In this document: one piece after another, positions 10,897-23,500 of the stretch
How the letters are laid out: the number at the start of each line of letters is the position of its first letter
How positions within the stretch are numbered: the first letter of the stretch is position 1
Assembly: GCA_964034945.1 (NCBI GenBank)
Contig: OZ035961.1
Span: 23,252,661 to 23,316,660, forward strand
Direction: 5' to 3'
Length of the DNA: 64,000 nt
Source: Chrysopilus asiliformis
Lineage: Eukaryota > Arthropoda > Insecta > Diptera > Rhagionidae
Notes under the pieces: model-generated
The model's database searches: none
What the model saw: only the letters and a program-made list of their open reading frames with translations
What the model was told of the DNA's origin: nothing
Program-made: the position numbers and the translations under genes

Positions 10897-13800
10897 ATGG
10901 GAACATTTTGCTTCGATCAGTATGATCATCCGTTACTTTGGTGCGACGAGAAGAAAAGACTTGTCGAACGTAAAAATGCCGAGGAAAGTACGAAATTATG
11001 GAATCGAAAGAAAGCCGAAGAAATGGCACGCTATCAGAGGGATAAAAAAGAGGTAAATATTGGCGGATACTTTTGCGAGCGAATGAATGTAGAGTACATA
11101 AACACTAGCGAAAAAGGACCAAAATTTTGGATTCGTTTTTTTTTTGCACACACATTTTTCACTTTCTACGTTTATTTTGAATTGAATGTATTTGAAGTTT
11201 GTGGGTATTTTTAGATTTCTTTACTATTAATATTAGATTATTAAGGTTGAGTTAAAAATAAATTTTCGCAAAACATGACATGTGGAGTAATTTCCTGTAT
11301 TTTGAGTTAATTGAGTTTCGCTTAAACGTTTGATGTCGTCGGTGGTGTTTTCGCTTGATGTGTGAAAATGTCGAATTCGTTGTGGACGCTGGTGCTCTCT
11401 GTGGAACGAAAGTTGGTTTTTAATCTTTAATAAAAATATTCCCAAGAAATAAAAATATACAAAATGCAATAAAAAAGTTTTGGAAAAATGCAGCAAACTT
11501 TAAAGAAATTATTTCCTACGGAGTTATTGTCAAAGACTGCAATTGAGGGGTTTATTTCTAAAACTAGCTTATTTAAAAACCCAATTTTTCATAAACTCAC
11601 GTAAATAACTAATGGTGTGATCTATATTTATAAGTTTTGAAAATTCCATGGGATTTTATGACAAAACTGACACTACTTTATTAAAGACTATAGTTTTTTA
11701 AGCAATCTCCAAACAGGAATCCATAATTTTTCTTTGGCATAAAAGACCATCACGTATATTTTTATGTGATGCAGTTTTCTCAAACACATTCACGATTTTA
11801 AATATGTACTCGGCTGTTGGATTTGAGTATTTTGGATAACTTGCAAAAATTGGCATACTTGCATGAGAAACCCCCAAATGAATCGTTATGTGCTGTAATA
11901 ATATGTGAAATCACATTCTAAACACTTTTTGTCTTAATAATTTTTTCGACGTGACGCACCATTTTCAAGGAAACCGCAAAGGAACCTTATACAGGGTGGG
12001 CCAGAATAGACGCGGGGGTTTGAATTCTTCATAAATTTTTTATTTTAGCGAAACCTATAATTTTTTTTCAAATACATGTAGTTGATTGATGGGGAATATT
12101 TTTGGTCTAAACATGGAAAATTATATCCCGCAAGTGGTGGCCATTTTCTGCTTCGCAAATCCGTGCTCTTTCCAAGACATTTTCCATAACCTTTCGTGTT
12201 ATGGCCTCGATTTCACTGCGAATGTTGGTTTTCAATTGGCTGATGGTTGTTGGCTTGTTGACGTACACCTTTTCTTTCAAATATCCCCAAAGGAAACAAT
12301 CTGGAGTCGTTAGATCAGATGAACGCGGAGGCCAATTGAAATCGCAACTTTTCGAAATAATGCGTCCGCCAAACATGTCCCGTAAAAGAGCCATTGAGCC
12401 CACCGCCCACCGGTTCGTTGTTCTATTGTGTACAGGACCATTTTAAATTGCCCAAGTCTTCTTAACAAAATGTTGAAACAAAATTAAAAAAATAAAAATA
12501 AAAAAAAAGTTATAAAGACTTCAAACCCCTGCGTCTATTCTGGCCCACCCTGTAGTTTGTAAATTAGTTTGTAACAAACAAATATTGGAATTTTCATGCG
12601 AATAGTCTTAAAAGCCTCGAAATATAAAATAGGGCCGCGTTTGAAGAAACAGACACAAAGACGTTACACTTATATTTACAGTCAAACCTCGGTAAGTCGA
12701 AGCTGACGGACACAGGAAAAACTTTGATTTATCGAGTTATCAGTGTTGACAGCAAGATTTTAAAAAAATGTTGCATTATTAACTCAAGTTGTCTCCAAAT
12801 AAAATTTTGAAAGAAATCTCACAGTTTGAATATGCAATTTCACGACGTCGTTTGGCCAATTAGTTGTATAAAATAGTTTCGAATTTTAAAATTTGCTAGT
12901 TTTTTTCTGGGGTATTCCTTAAAACTCTTAAAAACGGTTGAAGTTTGACAATTTATATAAATTTCGTAAAGAAGCTAAAAGCGTACTGTTTGTTCAAAGG
13001 TGATTTTAGATAAAATTCGAATTCTTTTTTTTTTATTACCAAAAAAATCCGGAAATAGTTGGAGAGTTTTTAATGAATTTGGGAATTTAAGTACAAGGTA
13101 TCTTGGACATTCTTGAACATTCTTGAACATTCCAGTGTAAAAAATTATTTAATAAACTATACAGATTTCTAATTACAATACTATGTTTTCTAAATTGAAT
13201 TTGAATTATAGAACGTTATAATCTACTTTTATACATAGCTGCATACAAACATTTCCAAGGGACGGTTTATATTTGCGATTTTTGACGATATTTCTTCTCT
13301 AAAGTTTATTCCGCGACACTTATTCACGTATTCATGTATCACAGCTATTTTCTAAAAAAAAAAATCCAGTTTGTCTTTCAGGGGTAAATTTTTAAAATGT
13401 TGTGTCGTCATGTAAACGTCTATGCTGTGTTGTCACAAATTAAAATTCGTTGAATAAAGTGTCAGGTGTAAACGGACCCTAAGGAGACGAAAACAGAGAA
13501 AGTTCTGGATATTGAAGTGCTTGTCATAAATTATTTAAAAAAAAAACAGAGTTTTACCAAATTTTAACAAAATTTCTATATTGTAGTAAGCGTTTTTTCA
13601 ACATGTGTGAAACGCGTTCAAATACAGTGTTCACAAAAATTTTGCGCCTCTTAAGATGAGAGTGTTTTAAATTGGAATTCCTGAAAATTGCTGAATTTAT
13701 TAAACGTGCCTGTAGTGAATTTTCTTAATAATATATGCCTTACTAATAATGAAATTCCTTTTTCAATTCCAAAGTGTTTGCTTTTACCTCGAACTTTCAT

Positions 13801-16800
13801 TGCGTGATTTCCAAGTTTCGTAATGCATAACTTGCACGAAAACCTTTTGGTTTTAATAATGTGTCATATTTCTATCATTTAGAAAATACAAAACTAGATC
13901 TAAATATAGAAGAACTATTTATAACTTTTGGAGTTTTTTTACTCTTTACTAGTGAAAGGTTTTTCCAGTCATAAGTTAGTCCTTTTTGTATATTTTAATG
14001 TAATTCGGTCAAATATCATGATTGATCCCTGGAACTCAAAATTTGTGATAAATATTACGAATAGTATTGTGCAAAACTTGATATGAAATTGCAGATTATT
14101 CTGTATTTAATTTTTGTATTCGTTTAAATAATTATTTCAAAAACCTCTTTTGTATAACAAAATACGTCACGCCAATTTTAGACCTTCCTCCCCTTGCGTC
14201 AAACATATGTTCGCGATTTTTTGTTGATCCCCTCGATTTTCCCCATACTAGTCTGACGTTTTTTTTTATAGCACCTGACCTTATTTGCGTTAAAAACTTG
14301 GTATCGTTAGGTTTCCAACTTTTGACCAAGAAGCAAATTTTTGCTACAAGAATGTTTTCGTCCTGAAAAAAGCGAAATTTTGTTCCGGAAAAATTACGAA
14401 CAAAAGTCTAAAAAAACTTGTCAACCTAATTTTTTAAAAGCAAAATCTTCTCAGTTGAAAAATAATGTATTCAGAATTTTAAATTCCGGACAAAAGTCAA
14501 TTTTTTATTGAGACTTTGTCCGTAAGTTTTTTCTTGACAAATTCCATTTTTTCTGGATAAAATTCCAGTTTTGCTTTGGACTTTTATCCGAAATATTTAA
14601 TACGATATTTTCGGGACAAAACACAGATTGTTTGAACAAAAGATCAGAATTCAAAACTTTTACCAAAGACAAAAATATATTTTTTTTCACATTTCATATT
14701 TCATTTTGCAAAAAACGAAAGTTGAGAAATACTACAATTCAATCGATTTTTATAATCATTATATTCCGATTTAAGGGATTCGAAATGGATATCTAAAAAT
14801 ATACCCGGATATGCAATAAAGATGGGAAAAAATATTCGGGCATAAAAAGCTTGTTATCTGTTACTCTAGGCTTCCTTGTCGATTTTTGATACTATTTTTA
14901 TCAAATGTTGTACGTGACATTCGTGCGACAGAGGAAATTTTGTTGTTAGTTACCTAGCATATCCTGAAAATATTACTAAAAAATTCCTATCTACAAAAAT
15001 ATATTAATATCGGGTCAGGTAAGTTGGTGGTTAGAGTCTAGGCAGATACGGGAATACATATTTTTGGGGAGGGATAATTTACAGGAAGTGGAACAGTCAT
15101 AGTTTAACATATTCATACTTGGATAGGCTTGATTATGGCGAAGTAGATTTTTATTGTTTCATTTCGTTCCCCTAAAATTTATTTCGAAAGTAAATTCAAC
15201 TAATATTGCAACAAGCAGAATAATAGGAAGTTAATATATATCTGCATATCAAAGTTTGTTAGTATTTGGAAATTAATTTATTGCAAACATTTTATTTATA
15301 ACAGCATTTAAAGGAAATAAAATTTCCCGCATTTCTTGATTGAACGATTTTCCGTATCTTTCTTAGATATTTCAAAAATTATTATTTCTCTCATATTTTT
15401 TTTCGAAATTAAATATTGCAGACAAACACCTGGTTTGTATTCGTATAAAAATCGGATTCTGTTCAGTGACACCTAATAGTGTAAATGCACCAAGTCAGGG
15501 CCGTTATCGGAAATGATTATCATACCTTTGCTATCAAGGGTAGTATTGATTACTTTTATTAAATTCAAGTACTTTCTATTCGACGTGTACGTTAAAGGGA
15601 TAAAATCACGGGTGAAACCATTTCTAAGAGAAAAAGCAACTATCTGCACATTTCTGTGGCTGTATTTCAGAGGACCGATGATTTCGTCCTTTTTTAGGGT
15701 ATTTTAAGTCCACACCAACGGAATGTGTATCAATAAGTAAGAATTGAAATTTTGTGGCCTTATCAGACGCCAACTGAAGATGTCCCTTATTTCACCGTCA
15801 TGTAAGACTTTGGGGCGCACAAATTGAAACCAATTTTGAGTAATATTTTTATTGTAAAAATTACAGAAAAGTCTATTATTTTGTGATTTTCTCTCCCGGC
15901 AGCAATTAGTGCTGCACTTCCGCATGTTGCAAAACCAAAAATATATGTTATATTAAAAAGAAAATTTATGAAATATACTTACACAGAAATTTTAACACAA
16001 CATTTTAACAAATTATTAGCATAATCAATTCACTAATGAATTTAGGAAGACTAAAAATTTAAAATTTTCTGAAAATTATGATTTTTTTAGTTCCCATTTT
16101 AGCCACGGCGACACATAATAGCCTAAATCTATGCAAAACACAAGAACTTTTACTACTCACTGATATTTGTAGTTTGGCGCCATGAACCAAAAATTGGCGC
16201 TAAGCAAAAATTTCAAAAAGTTGGAATTCAATTTGAATAAGAAATACTACAATGTCGCATTAGTCCAATCCAAATAAAAATTAGTGCATTATATTTAAAA
16301 ATTCCAAAAGTTTCCGTCATAAGATATTATTATATCCGGGTGTTACTTGGCAGAGAGTTTTCAGCCATGGAAATATTCTCTTGTGTTTTACCCATTTCAT
16401 ATTGTTTTAACGCTTTTTGTGATCACTCTATATAAAAATACCAATAAAAAGGGCTCTACAACATAACTTGGCGCTAAAAACCATATGTTGTGGCGATAAA
16501 AACATTAGATAATTTCACTTTAAACTGAGATTAACGATCAAAACTTTTCCATGTTTGAAGAAGTTTTCAATTTGTTTCATTAATGTTTCAGTATCATGAA
16601 ATGGTGGTTAATCATTGTCCATGGGGTAGACCAGGGGGTGGGGCACCAAATCTAGATATTCGCATGCGCAACATTACAGCCGAAGGACTCCATCCAACCC
16701 CCAAATGTGTAAGTATTTAACACTAATTTAATCCCAAAGTTCCTCCACTATTGTCGAAAGGAATTGCATTTAAATAGTTTACTTAATCCAAATCGTAGAG

Positions 16801-18335
16801 TATTCGAACATCAGCCTTACCGCCGTGTCGATTCGACGTTGGTCCTGGCGGTGCTCAGATTCGAAGTGCTGCCGACCGATTGTATATAACATTGAAGGAT
16901 CATCCTTCTATGACGTTCCGAAATAAGGGACATTTAGACATTGAATTGAGATACAAACAGCAGCCCAAAGGACGACCAAAAATGCATCTAGAAAAAATTG
17001 TTGTGAGTGAAACACCGCAGTGCAGGGCGAGTAAAAAAAAGCATAAAGAGGTAAAATCCGTTAGTGCTTAGTAGTTTTTGGTAGTTTTGGTTCAAAGTCT
17101 GTGCATCGATATTTTATGTGATTTTCTTCATTTCAGAGCCATGATCCTTGGGGAAAAGCTGGTCCTGGCGGAGCACCATGGAGGAATCCGAAAACTGTCG
17201 GCAGTTCATTTATGCGATCTTTGGTAAATAAAAAGTTTTGTTGAAAAAACATCTTAAATAATACCTACCTAAATGATTTTTGTGATAAAAATATGTGATT
17301 AAAAATGTTTTGTGTGGCATAAAGAGAGATTTTTTAATATCCTTCAAAACGAATTAAAGGCTGAAACTTAAAATTCTTAAATTCGTAAATATTGGTTTCA
17401 GATTTTTGCTAATTACATCAATCCCGAATCCATAAAACACGTCACGATGATTTTCGTGTTCTCGAACACTCCCATTCCGTATTTGTTTTACATTATTTTT
17501 ATCAAAAACCATAATTTTTTTGTTGCATCTTTTTCAGGGTTGGACGAACAAGGAGCTCCTGAAAGAACTTGACGAAGAGAATCCTGAAACGGCGCCATCA
17601 GAAAAACGGACAAAAAAACCAAAAGATTTGCAACCGCCACAACAGCCTCAGTTGCAAGTGAAACAATGCTGTCCACTATGTTCGTGTAAATGCACCATAG
17701 TTAGCACCTCGTCTTCGGAACCACAGCATCAAGCACAGCTTAAGAAACAGGACTCAAAGGACAGCAACAACCACCATCCGCCCCCTCCAACGGCGGGACC
17801 CACGTCAAACAAGGCGACGTCCACCTCGCCTCCGAAACCGTCGGGACCACCAATGGCGAAACCCTTCCAGAGAATTTGCTCGAAAAAGGACTACCGGCCA
17901 AGGAATTCGACCACTTCCGGTGGTGGTGGTGGTGTGGAGCTAGTTCCGCTTTTAGCGCGACGCCGCGGCATGCACAGACCCATCAGCTTATCTAGTACGG
18001 ATGTTACGAAACAGTCGGATGCGAATAGGTACAGTAGTAGCTTAAAGAAATTCACTTTGCATATTCGGTAATGTAATCCAATCCATGTCCGGTGCTGAAC
18101 CAATTCGTGCAGATGGACCAAATATGATGTTAACTACTTGAACGATTTGAAACGGCAAATGACACAGAAACGGCGCCGTGTCAAAGTGATGAGAGAACGT
18201 GAAACGGATATGTGCAATCAACATTTCGAGACATTTGAAACATTTTGGGGACGGCCAGGACATGGGGCACCTAAGGATATTAAAAATAATAAATTAAATT
18301 TAGACGATTTGCTTTACGGTGTACCAGTCGAATAA
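10897..18335 (+). CDS. uncharacterised protein with repeated W-G-x-x-G-x-G-A-P motif, six exons
   Basis: I do not recognise this gene. The splice model is 10897-11052, 16592-16708, 16799-17050, 17137-17223, 17538-18028 and 18113-18335. Every border is AG/GT, junctions 1-4 are phase 0, and the last joins AG to A to give Arg. The product is about 441 residues. Exon 1 (MGTFCFDQYDHPLLWCDEKK) continues into a charged probable helix. Four related motifs fall in different exons: CPWGRPGGGAPN, VGPGGAQ, DPWGKAGPGGAPW and FWGRPGHGAPK. Exon 3 holds ADRLYITLKDHPSMTFRNKG. Exon 5 is low complexity (Pro/Gln/Ser/Lys) with a Cys cluster CCPLCSCKC; exon 6 is basic and helical. No signal peptide or membrane segment is seen, so a cytosolic or structural role is likely. 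Start ATG is in good context (CAAGGAATGG). Intron 1 is 5.5 kb and carries a transposon at 12.0-12.6 kb. Splicing consistency makes the gene model strong; the function is open. Confidence 0.85.
11992..12552 (-). mobile_element. mariner/Tc1-superfamily element, 561 bp, deleted
   Basis: Terminal inverted repeats are CAGGGTGGGCCAGAATAGAC at 11992 and its reverse complement ending at 12552, about 33 bp long with few mismatches. TA flanks both ends (11990-11991 and 12553-12554). The minus strand retains only the C-terminal part of the transposase gene. It is inserted in intron 1 of the 10897-18335 gene. Confidence 0.92.
12107..12403 (-). pseudogene. transposase C-terminal fragment
   Basis: Residues GRIISKSCDFNWPPRSSDLT then PDCFLWGYLKEKVYVNKP are the block around the third catalytic acid of mariner/Tc1-type transposases common in insects (the D in TTPDCFLWGYLK). 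The end, GHHLRDIIFHV, is the usual C-terminus. The helix-turn-helix and first two catalytic Asp are absent because the element is internally deleted. Confidence 0.88.
12679..12760 (+). mobile_element. pogo/Tigger-like terminal fragment
   Basis: CAGTCAAACCTCGGTAAGTC preceded by TA resembles the end of the complete small element at 44985-45137 (CAGTCGAACTCGGATAAG). A TTTATCGAGTTATCAGTGTT stretch follows. The other end was not found, so this is a solo fragment. Confidence 0.4.
12761..16591. other. rest of intron 1, no recognised feature
   Basis: AT-rich intronic sequence. The block 14160-14660 has a loosely repeated wording (TTTTTGTCCGGA / CCGGACAAAAGTC) of unknown origin. The ORF at 15704-15925 (-) has no family I recognise and runs opposite to the gene. 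Confidence 0.5.
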
Positions 18336-18428
18336 GTAAAGCAAATTTTGTCCTCGAAAAATTTAACTTTTAATGTAAAAAAAATTATACGTTGACTCTT
18401 AACAGTTTAAAGAAAAACGAATTCCGCG

Positions 18429-18434
18429 AATAAA
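18429..18434 (+). terminator. polyadenylation signal of the six-exon gene
   Basis: AATAAATAAA occurs 94 bases after the stop codon of the 10897-18335 gene, which is a normal distance. Confidence 0.6.
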
Positions 18435-19190
18435 TAAAAAAAAACGTTTTTTTTTTTGGAAAAACTAAAGAGAATATAAATTAATTGATTTAAAAATTTT
18501 TGTAAAATAGGTTTTAGACGGGGAAAGATTTTGCCACCTTGCGTCTCTGTTGTAAGATGGTCAAAGTGAGTTTCTTGTTGTTCTTGTTGTCCTGTTTTGA
18601 AAAATATCACCGTACAGGTCTGGTTTCAATTTCTTATTAAATAAGTAATTCGAAACAAAATGTAAATAAATTCATATAGTCAAATAGTAGGTAAAAATAA
18701 AGTTATAATAAAAACAATATTGAAATTTTTGCTGTGGTTTTTATTTCTTCGACAATGCTAAAAAAAATTAACTTAAATAAAATTTCAAGAAATCAATACT
18801 GCAAAGGCTGGAATTTCATATCACTTGTCAGGATAGCTATATTTATTTATAGGTTTATTTTGTGTTACTACAGAACAAGAGGAGGGGCGGGAGTGACAGA
18901 GAGAAGACTGAGGAAGGGTAATTGAAACGGAACAACTAATTTGATAGAGAAAAAAACAACCAATAAATATGCGCCGCAGATGAAAATTCTAGAACAGAAT
19001 GCATTGATTGAAATTAAATGCTACACATAAGGTTATGAACTTAATTTTTTATGTGATTTTAAGTTCTATCAATTAATTAAACGAAAATAAACTTGAAGAA
19101 AAATGTGCCGCAGTCTAAAAAATATAATTTACAGCGCCCTTTAGCAGAATTCATATTTAGTGATGGTTTTTTAGGGTTAATTCAATTTAA

Positions 19191-19500
19191 CCCTTTCACT
19201 CGGCGCGTACACAATTGTGTACATCATATTTAACTCGCATTTCTAAGAGAATTAGAAGGGAGAGGGACAATGATTGACATGTTATGTATACAAATGAGTA
19301 CATTATCTAAAAGAGACTTCTAAAAAGATATTTAAATTTTTAAAATTTTGAAATATATTGTGTTGCTACATATTATTATTGAAAAAAGCAAAAAAAAAAA
19401 TGTTTTTTTTTCAATAATAATATATATTTTTATATATTATTATTGAAAAAAGCAACAACACATTTTTTTTGCTATTAGAAATAAATGCCGAGTGAAAGGG
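19191..19500. mobile_element. piggyBac-type MITE, 310 bp
   Basis: Ends CCCTTTCACTCGGC and GCCGAGTGAAAGGG are perfect 14-bp inverted repeats, flanked exactly by TTAA at 19187-19190 and 19501-19504. TTAA duplication is the hallmark of piggyBac-class transposition. The interior is AT-rich and contains ATTATTATTGAAAAAAGCAA twice plus its inverse. Confidence 0.8.
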
Positions 19501-19921
19501 TTAAACATCAAATTGAACAAAATTTAGTTTCCGAGATTTAATTCGGGACTTTCTCGGGTAATTCGCAAGTGTAAACTAGGCTTTAGAGTAAATAAAGTAA
19601 TCGTGTTTGAAAATACTGTATGAGAAAGCAATAAATTCACGTTCCTTTTTTATCATAAAACTGTGAATTCTCGTCTGAAGACCGGACTCAAAAATTAGTT
19701 TATTATTTGAATGATAAAAATACTTTTTTTTTGTGCAAAGCATTTATTTTAATCATTAATATATTTTAATACAATAGTTTTTACTTGTTATTTTAAATAT
19801 AAGTTAAAACTTTTTTACACCCTGACAATTTTTGTGCAAAAGTGTGTTGAAAAGTAATGAAAAACGGTTTTTTTCACTTTTTTTTACATAAATTTAAAAA
19901 AAAATTATGCGCACTCTCTTT

Positions 19922-20289
19922 ACACAAAGAACCATGCAGGATTCGACGTTTTTTATGCCCCCGGGCTAACTTTTGAACCAGTTGAGGTTTCATTTTCGTG
20001 GTACCTCCATTGGAAAGGTGATTTGCTCTAGTTTCATGGAAATAAGCTCTTTTTTGACGGGGAACTGGAGGGGGATGGTCAGCTGCCATCTTAGTCGCAA
20101 AGATTTTTCATGGAAAATGGAAAAAAACATTGCGACTAAGATGGCAGCTGACCATCCCCCTGTAGTTCCCCTTCAAACAAAGGGCTTATATCCATGAAAC
20201 TAGAGCAAATCACCTTTCCAATGGAGGTACTACGAAAGTGAAACCCAAAAGTTAGTAAAGGGGCATTTTCGTGCATCGTTCTTTATATT
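19922..20289. mobile_element. fold-back MITE downstream of receptor gene A
   Basis: The left arm (ACTTTTGAACCAGTTGAGGT through GGATGGTCAGCTGCCATC) and the right arm are long imperfect inverted repeats meeting near 20110. The outer ends ACAAAGAACCATGC and GCATCGTTCTTTAT also pair. There is no coding content. The ORFs read across it on both strands are products of the palindrome. Confidence 0.65.
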
Positions 20290-20579
20290 TAAGAAGTTAG
20301 ACCGGGTTGAGTTCTCCGCAAGACTGTTTTTTTTTTATTTTTATTTTTTTCACGTAAAATGTAAAGCAAATAGGGACCTCTAGTTCATAATGTTTGTATG
20401 TGGTTATAATTGATTTTATTACATCTTGTGCCATCATACTTTTTTTTTAAATTGTTATTTCTTTCTTGCCTGTGAATTATACTATATGCAAAAATTATAC
20501 TTTATGCAAAAATTGTATTCAACGTAAAACATCAATAATGACTAAAAACGGATTTTCAAGCGTTCTTTTAATGGTATTT

Positions 20580-23500
20580 TCAAGGTAAATAAGTAAAGTT
20601 TTGCGATTTTCCCTTCAAAATGGGTCGATTTTTTCGCAGACATTTTTTATTTTCTTTCTTTTTCATATTTTTATTTCCCTTTTTTAGTTTACATGCGGAA
20701 ACGACAATTTCCAATACGAATATCAGTAAACTTATGATTAAACCGCAGACAAGTATAAATAAAATTCCAAAAATATTATCCACATTCATTGAATGCACAT
20801 GGACAATATTTCTAAATTGACTATTGCGTTTACTCGTTATATTTAAGAAATTATCAGCAACAGCTTGACATCGTTTTTCAAATCCATGTTCCTGCAAAGC
20901 CCGAAGCCAATACAATACGCTTTGTTTTAATGGTGAATGTTTCGAAATGCCGTAAGAAACGATATTTGGAACTATTTTTTGAAGGAATTTATTAAAAAAT
21001 TAATTATTGAATTAGGGGTTGTCCATAAAATATTTGACCTAATTTTGTCAATGGGTTTCAAAAATAAAACGTGTTCACTTTAAACGATTTTCTGAAAATC
21101 ACGAAAAACTGTTTTTTACTTTCCTCTGCGTAGCTATAGAAGGAAAGTGTATTATTACGGTGATTGGCCCGAGAATGGGGTCAGATAGAAACCTTCTGAT
21201 CAATACCAGTTTTGAAAAAATGTTGAGGATGTCCGTGTATCTGTCTGTCTGTCCTAAAATACCTAGGGATCGGATTGAGCTAGCGGTTTGAAATTTTTTC
21301 GTGGAAGAGTCTTACCAAAATCATAGTTTTTTACCAATTTTTGGAAAAGTAACGGCACTTTCATACATTTTTTTTTTGAAAATTCTCTCGAAAACTATGC
21401 GTTTTCGAAAAATCTGCATAAAACTGTATCTTCTATTCGGTGTGAGGGGATGGTTCAGTTTGACTCATTCATGGCCGAGATAAAATTTTTATACGAAAAA
21501 CGTCTCTATATCAAATGTTAAGTCTGTAACTCTAGCATAGGCGAGATCTTCCCCCCCCCCCTCTTGACGAACTTTTTTTTATTGATTTTAGATTGATTTT
21601 TAGTAACGCGTTTCTATGCGTTTTTTTGTAGGATTTTAGTCCGCCGTCACGCTAACACCGATCTTTTTCCCCCTAAAAGCGTGATGCATTTTATGGACAA
21701 CCGCTTACAAAAGTGATTTTTAATAGAATTACCTAAATGTTCCTTTAATACATGAAATATTGGAACTTTTCTGCCATGTCTGTACACGTAATCATCATGT
21801 TTAAACTTAATAAGGGATTTCGGCAGTACAAATGCTGCATCCTTCAATGATTTATCGTACATTAATGTTGTCAATTCATTTTCCTTTAACGGAACTAAAT
21901 TTTTATGGATGTTTCTACAAATTGTTTTTTTAAAACGAAATTTATATCAGTTATAACAAATATATGTTTAAATTACTTCAAATGTCCAGTCCTGTATAAA
22001 AGATAATCATACATTGTGTGACGACAATAAATGGTCATATTAGAATCCGCCAATTCTTGGATCGTGTCAATATTAGGAAAATTATTTTCGTTGATTAGAG
22101 TTTGAAAAATAGCCGCCGCCATAACACTGGAGAAAATTTGTATTGCAAACCATGATAAGATAGCAATTATGGTTTCTGATATACTTTCCAGTTTAGGTAA
22201 TGAGTTTGTCCCTAGGAACATGCCCAAAGTGCTTAATATTATGTCGCTCCAGCGTGATTTCTTTACGTTTAAACAACGTCGCACTAGCTTTCTCGATATG
22301 AACACTGCGACAATGATGACATAATAACCACGTAGAATACTAGTTTTAAAAATTACAATTGGCCTAGAATTATCTGCATTTACGTTTTGAATCAATACAC
22401 AAATATCATCGAACATCTCTGTATAAAGTCGAATATAATTTCCATTTTTTGCAAATTTCACATTTGTCATCCATACAATTTCCACATTGAATATATGCGA
22501 CCTAAGAAATTAACAATTATGAAATGATTGACCTATCATTTAATTATAAACCCATTTTTTGCCACTGGTACATGCCCTGAAGAAGAGCAACATTGAAGAC
22601 ATTTTTCCCAAAAAAAATTCACTTTGACCGAAATTTCAAAATCACTTCCTAAATCGAGTGAAAAAAAAGTCCAGCGCTTTCCGACAGTGGCAAGAAATGG
22701 GTTAAGGGTTTGTCCATAAAATACGTTACACGGAGTATGTTTGTGGGCAAGTTGTGTGGATAGGTGGTGGATGGGGGAAGGTAGATCTGTGGTTCTGTGA
22801 TGACGGTAGTAAATTCGATAAAAAATCATAATAAATTCTGACGAGGGGAAGGGGCTGATTCGAAAATGTGGAAATTAGCGTAACGTATTTTGTGGACAGC
22901 CGTCAAATTATCGAAATAATTACACAGGACAACCAATTTTAACTTTTGTTTTGAGTCTGGCTTAGAAGGGTTATTTTCTATTTCTGCAAACCGAAAAACA
23001 TTGGATACATTAAAAATTGAAGAAGTATTTTTCGAAATTCGATAAAAAAAAACAATTTTTTATTAAATTTTTTTCACTAAAATGTGTATAAAAATCGGAT
23101 TTAGACATGTTGTCCCGGCGTACCGGAAACTAAACTTTTGTCCCGGAATTATGCAATCTAGTGTTGTAATTTATTAGTCTTAAAAAAATTGACCTCGCAA
23201 CCCAAAAATTTTCACCCACGACGGAGTTTCCTCACAATTTACTGCCTGCAGTGCATTTTTCTTACAAAATTCGCTTGCGGCGCATTTCGTTAAGTTTTTT
23301 TTTGCGTAAAATTGAATATTTTCTGCCGTTAGAACACAAAAGGAGTGAGAATCGCGTGGTTAGAAACCAGACTCAAAAATTAAAGCAATTTTTCTATTTA
23401 CCGTTCCTCTAAATCATTATACTGGACTAATTCCAAGTTTTCGGATGATATCGAACTATTTTGAAACAAATTTAGAATTTGGATTTTATTAAGTTTTGGA

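Noticed and set aside
12201..12446. Plus-strand ORFs across 12086-12446
   Set aside because: Antisense shadows of the transposase fragment at 12107-12403.
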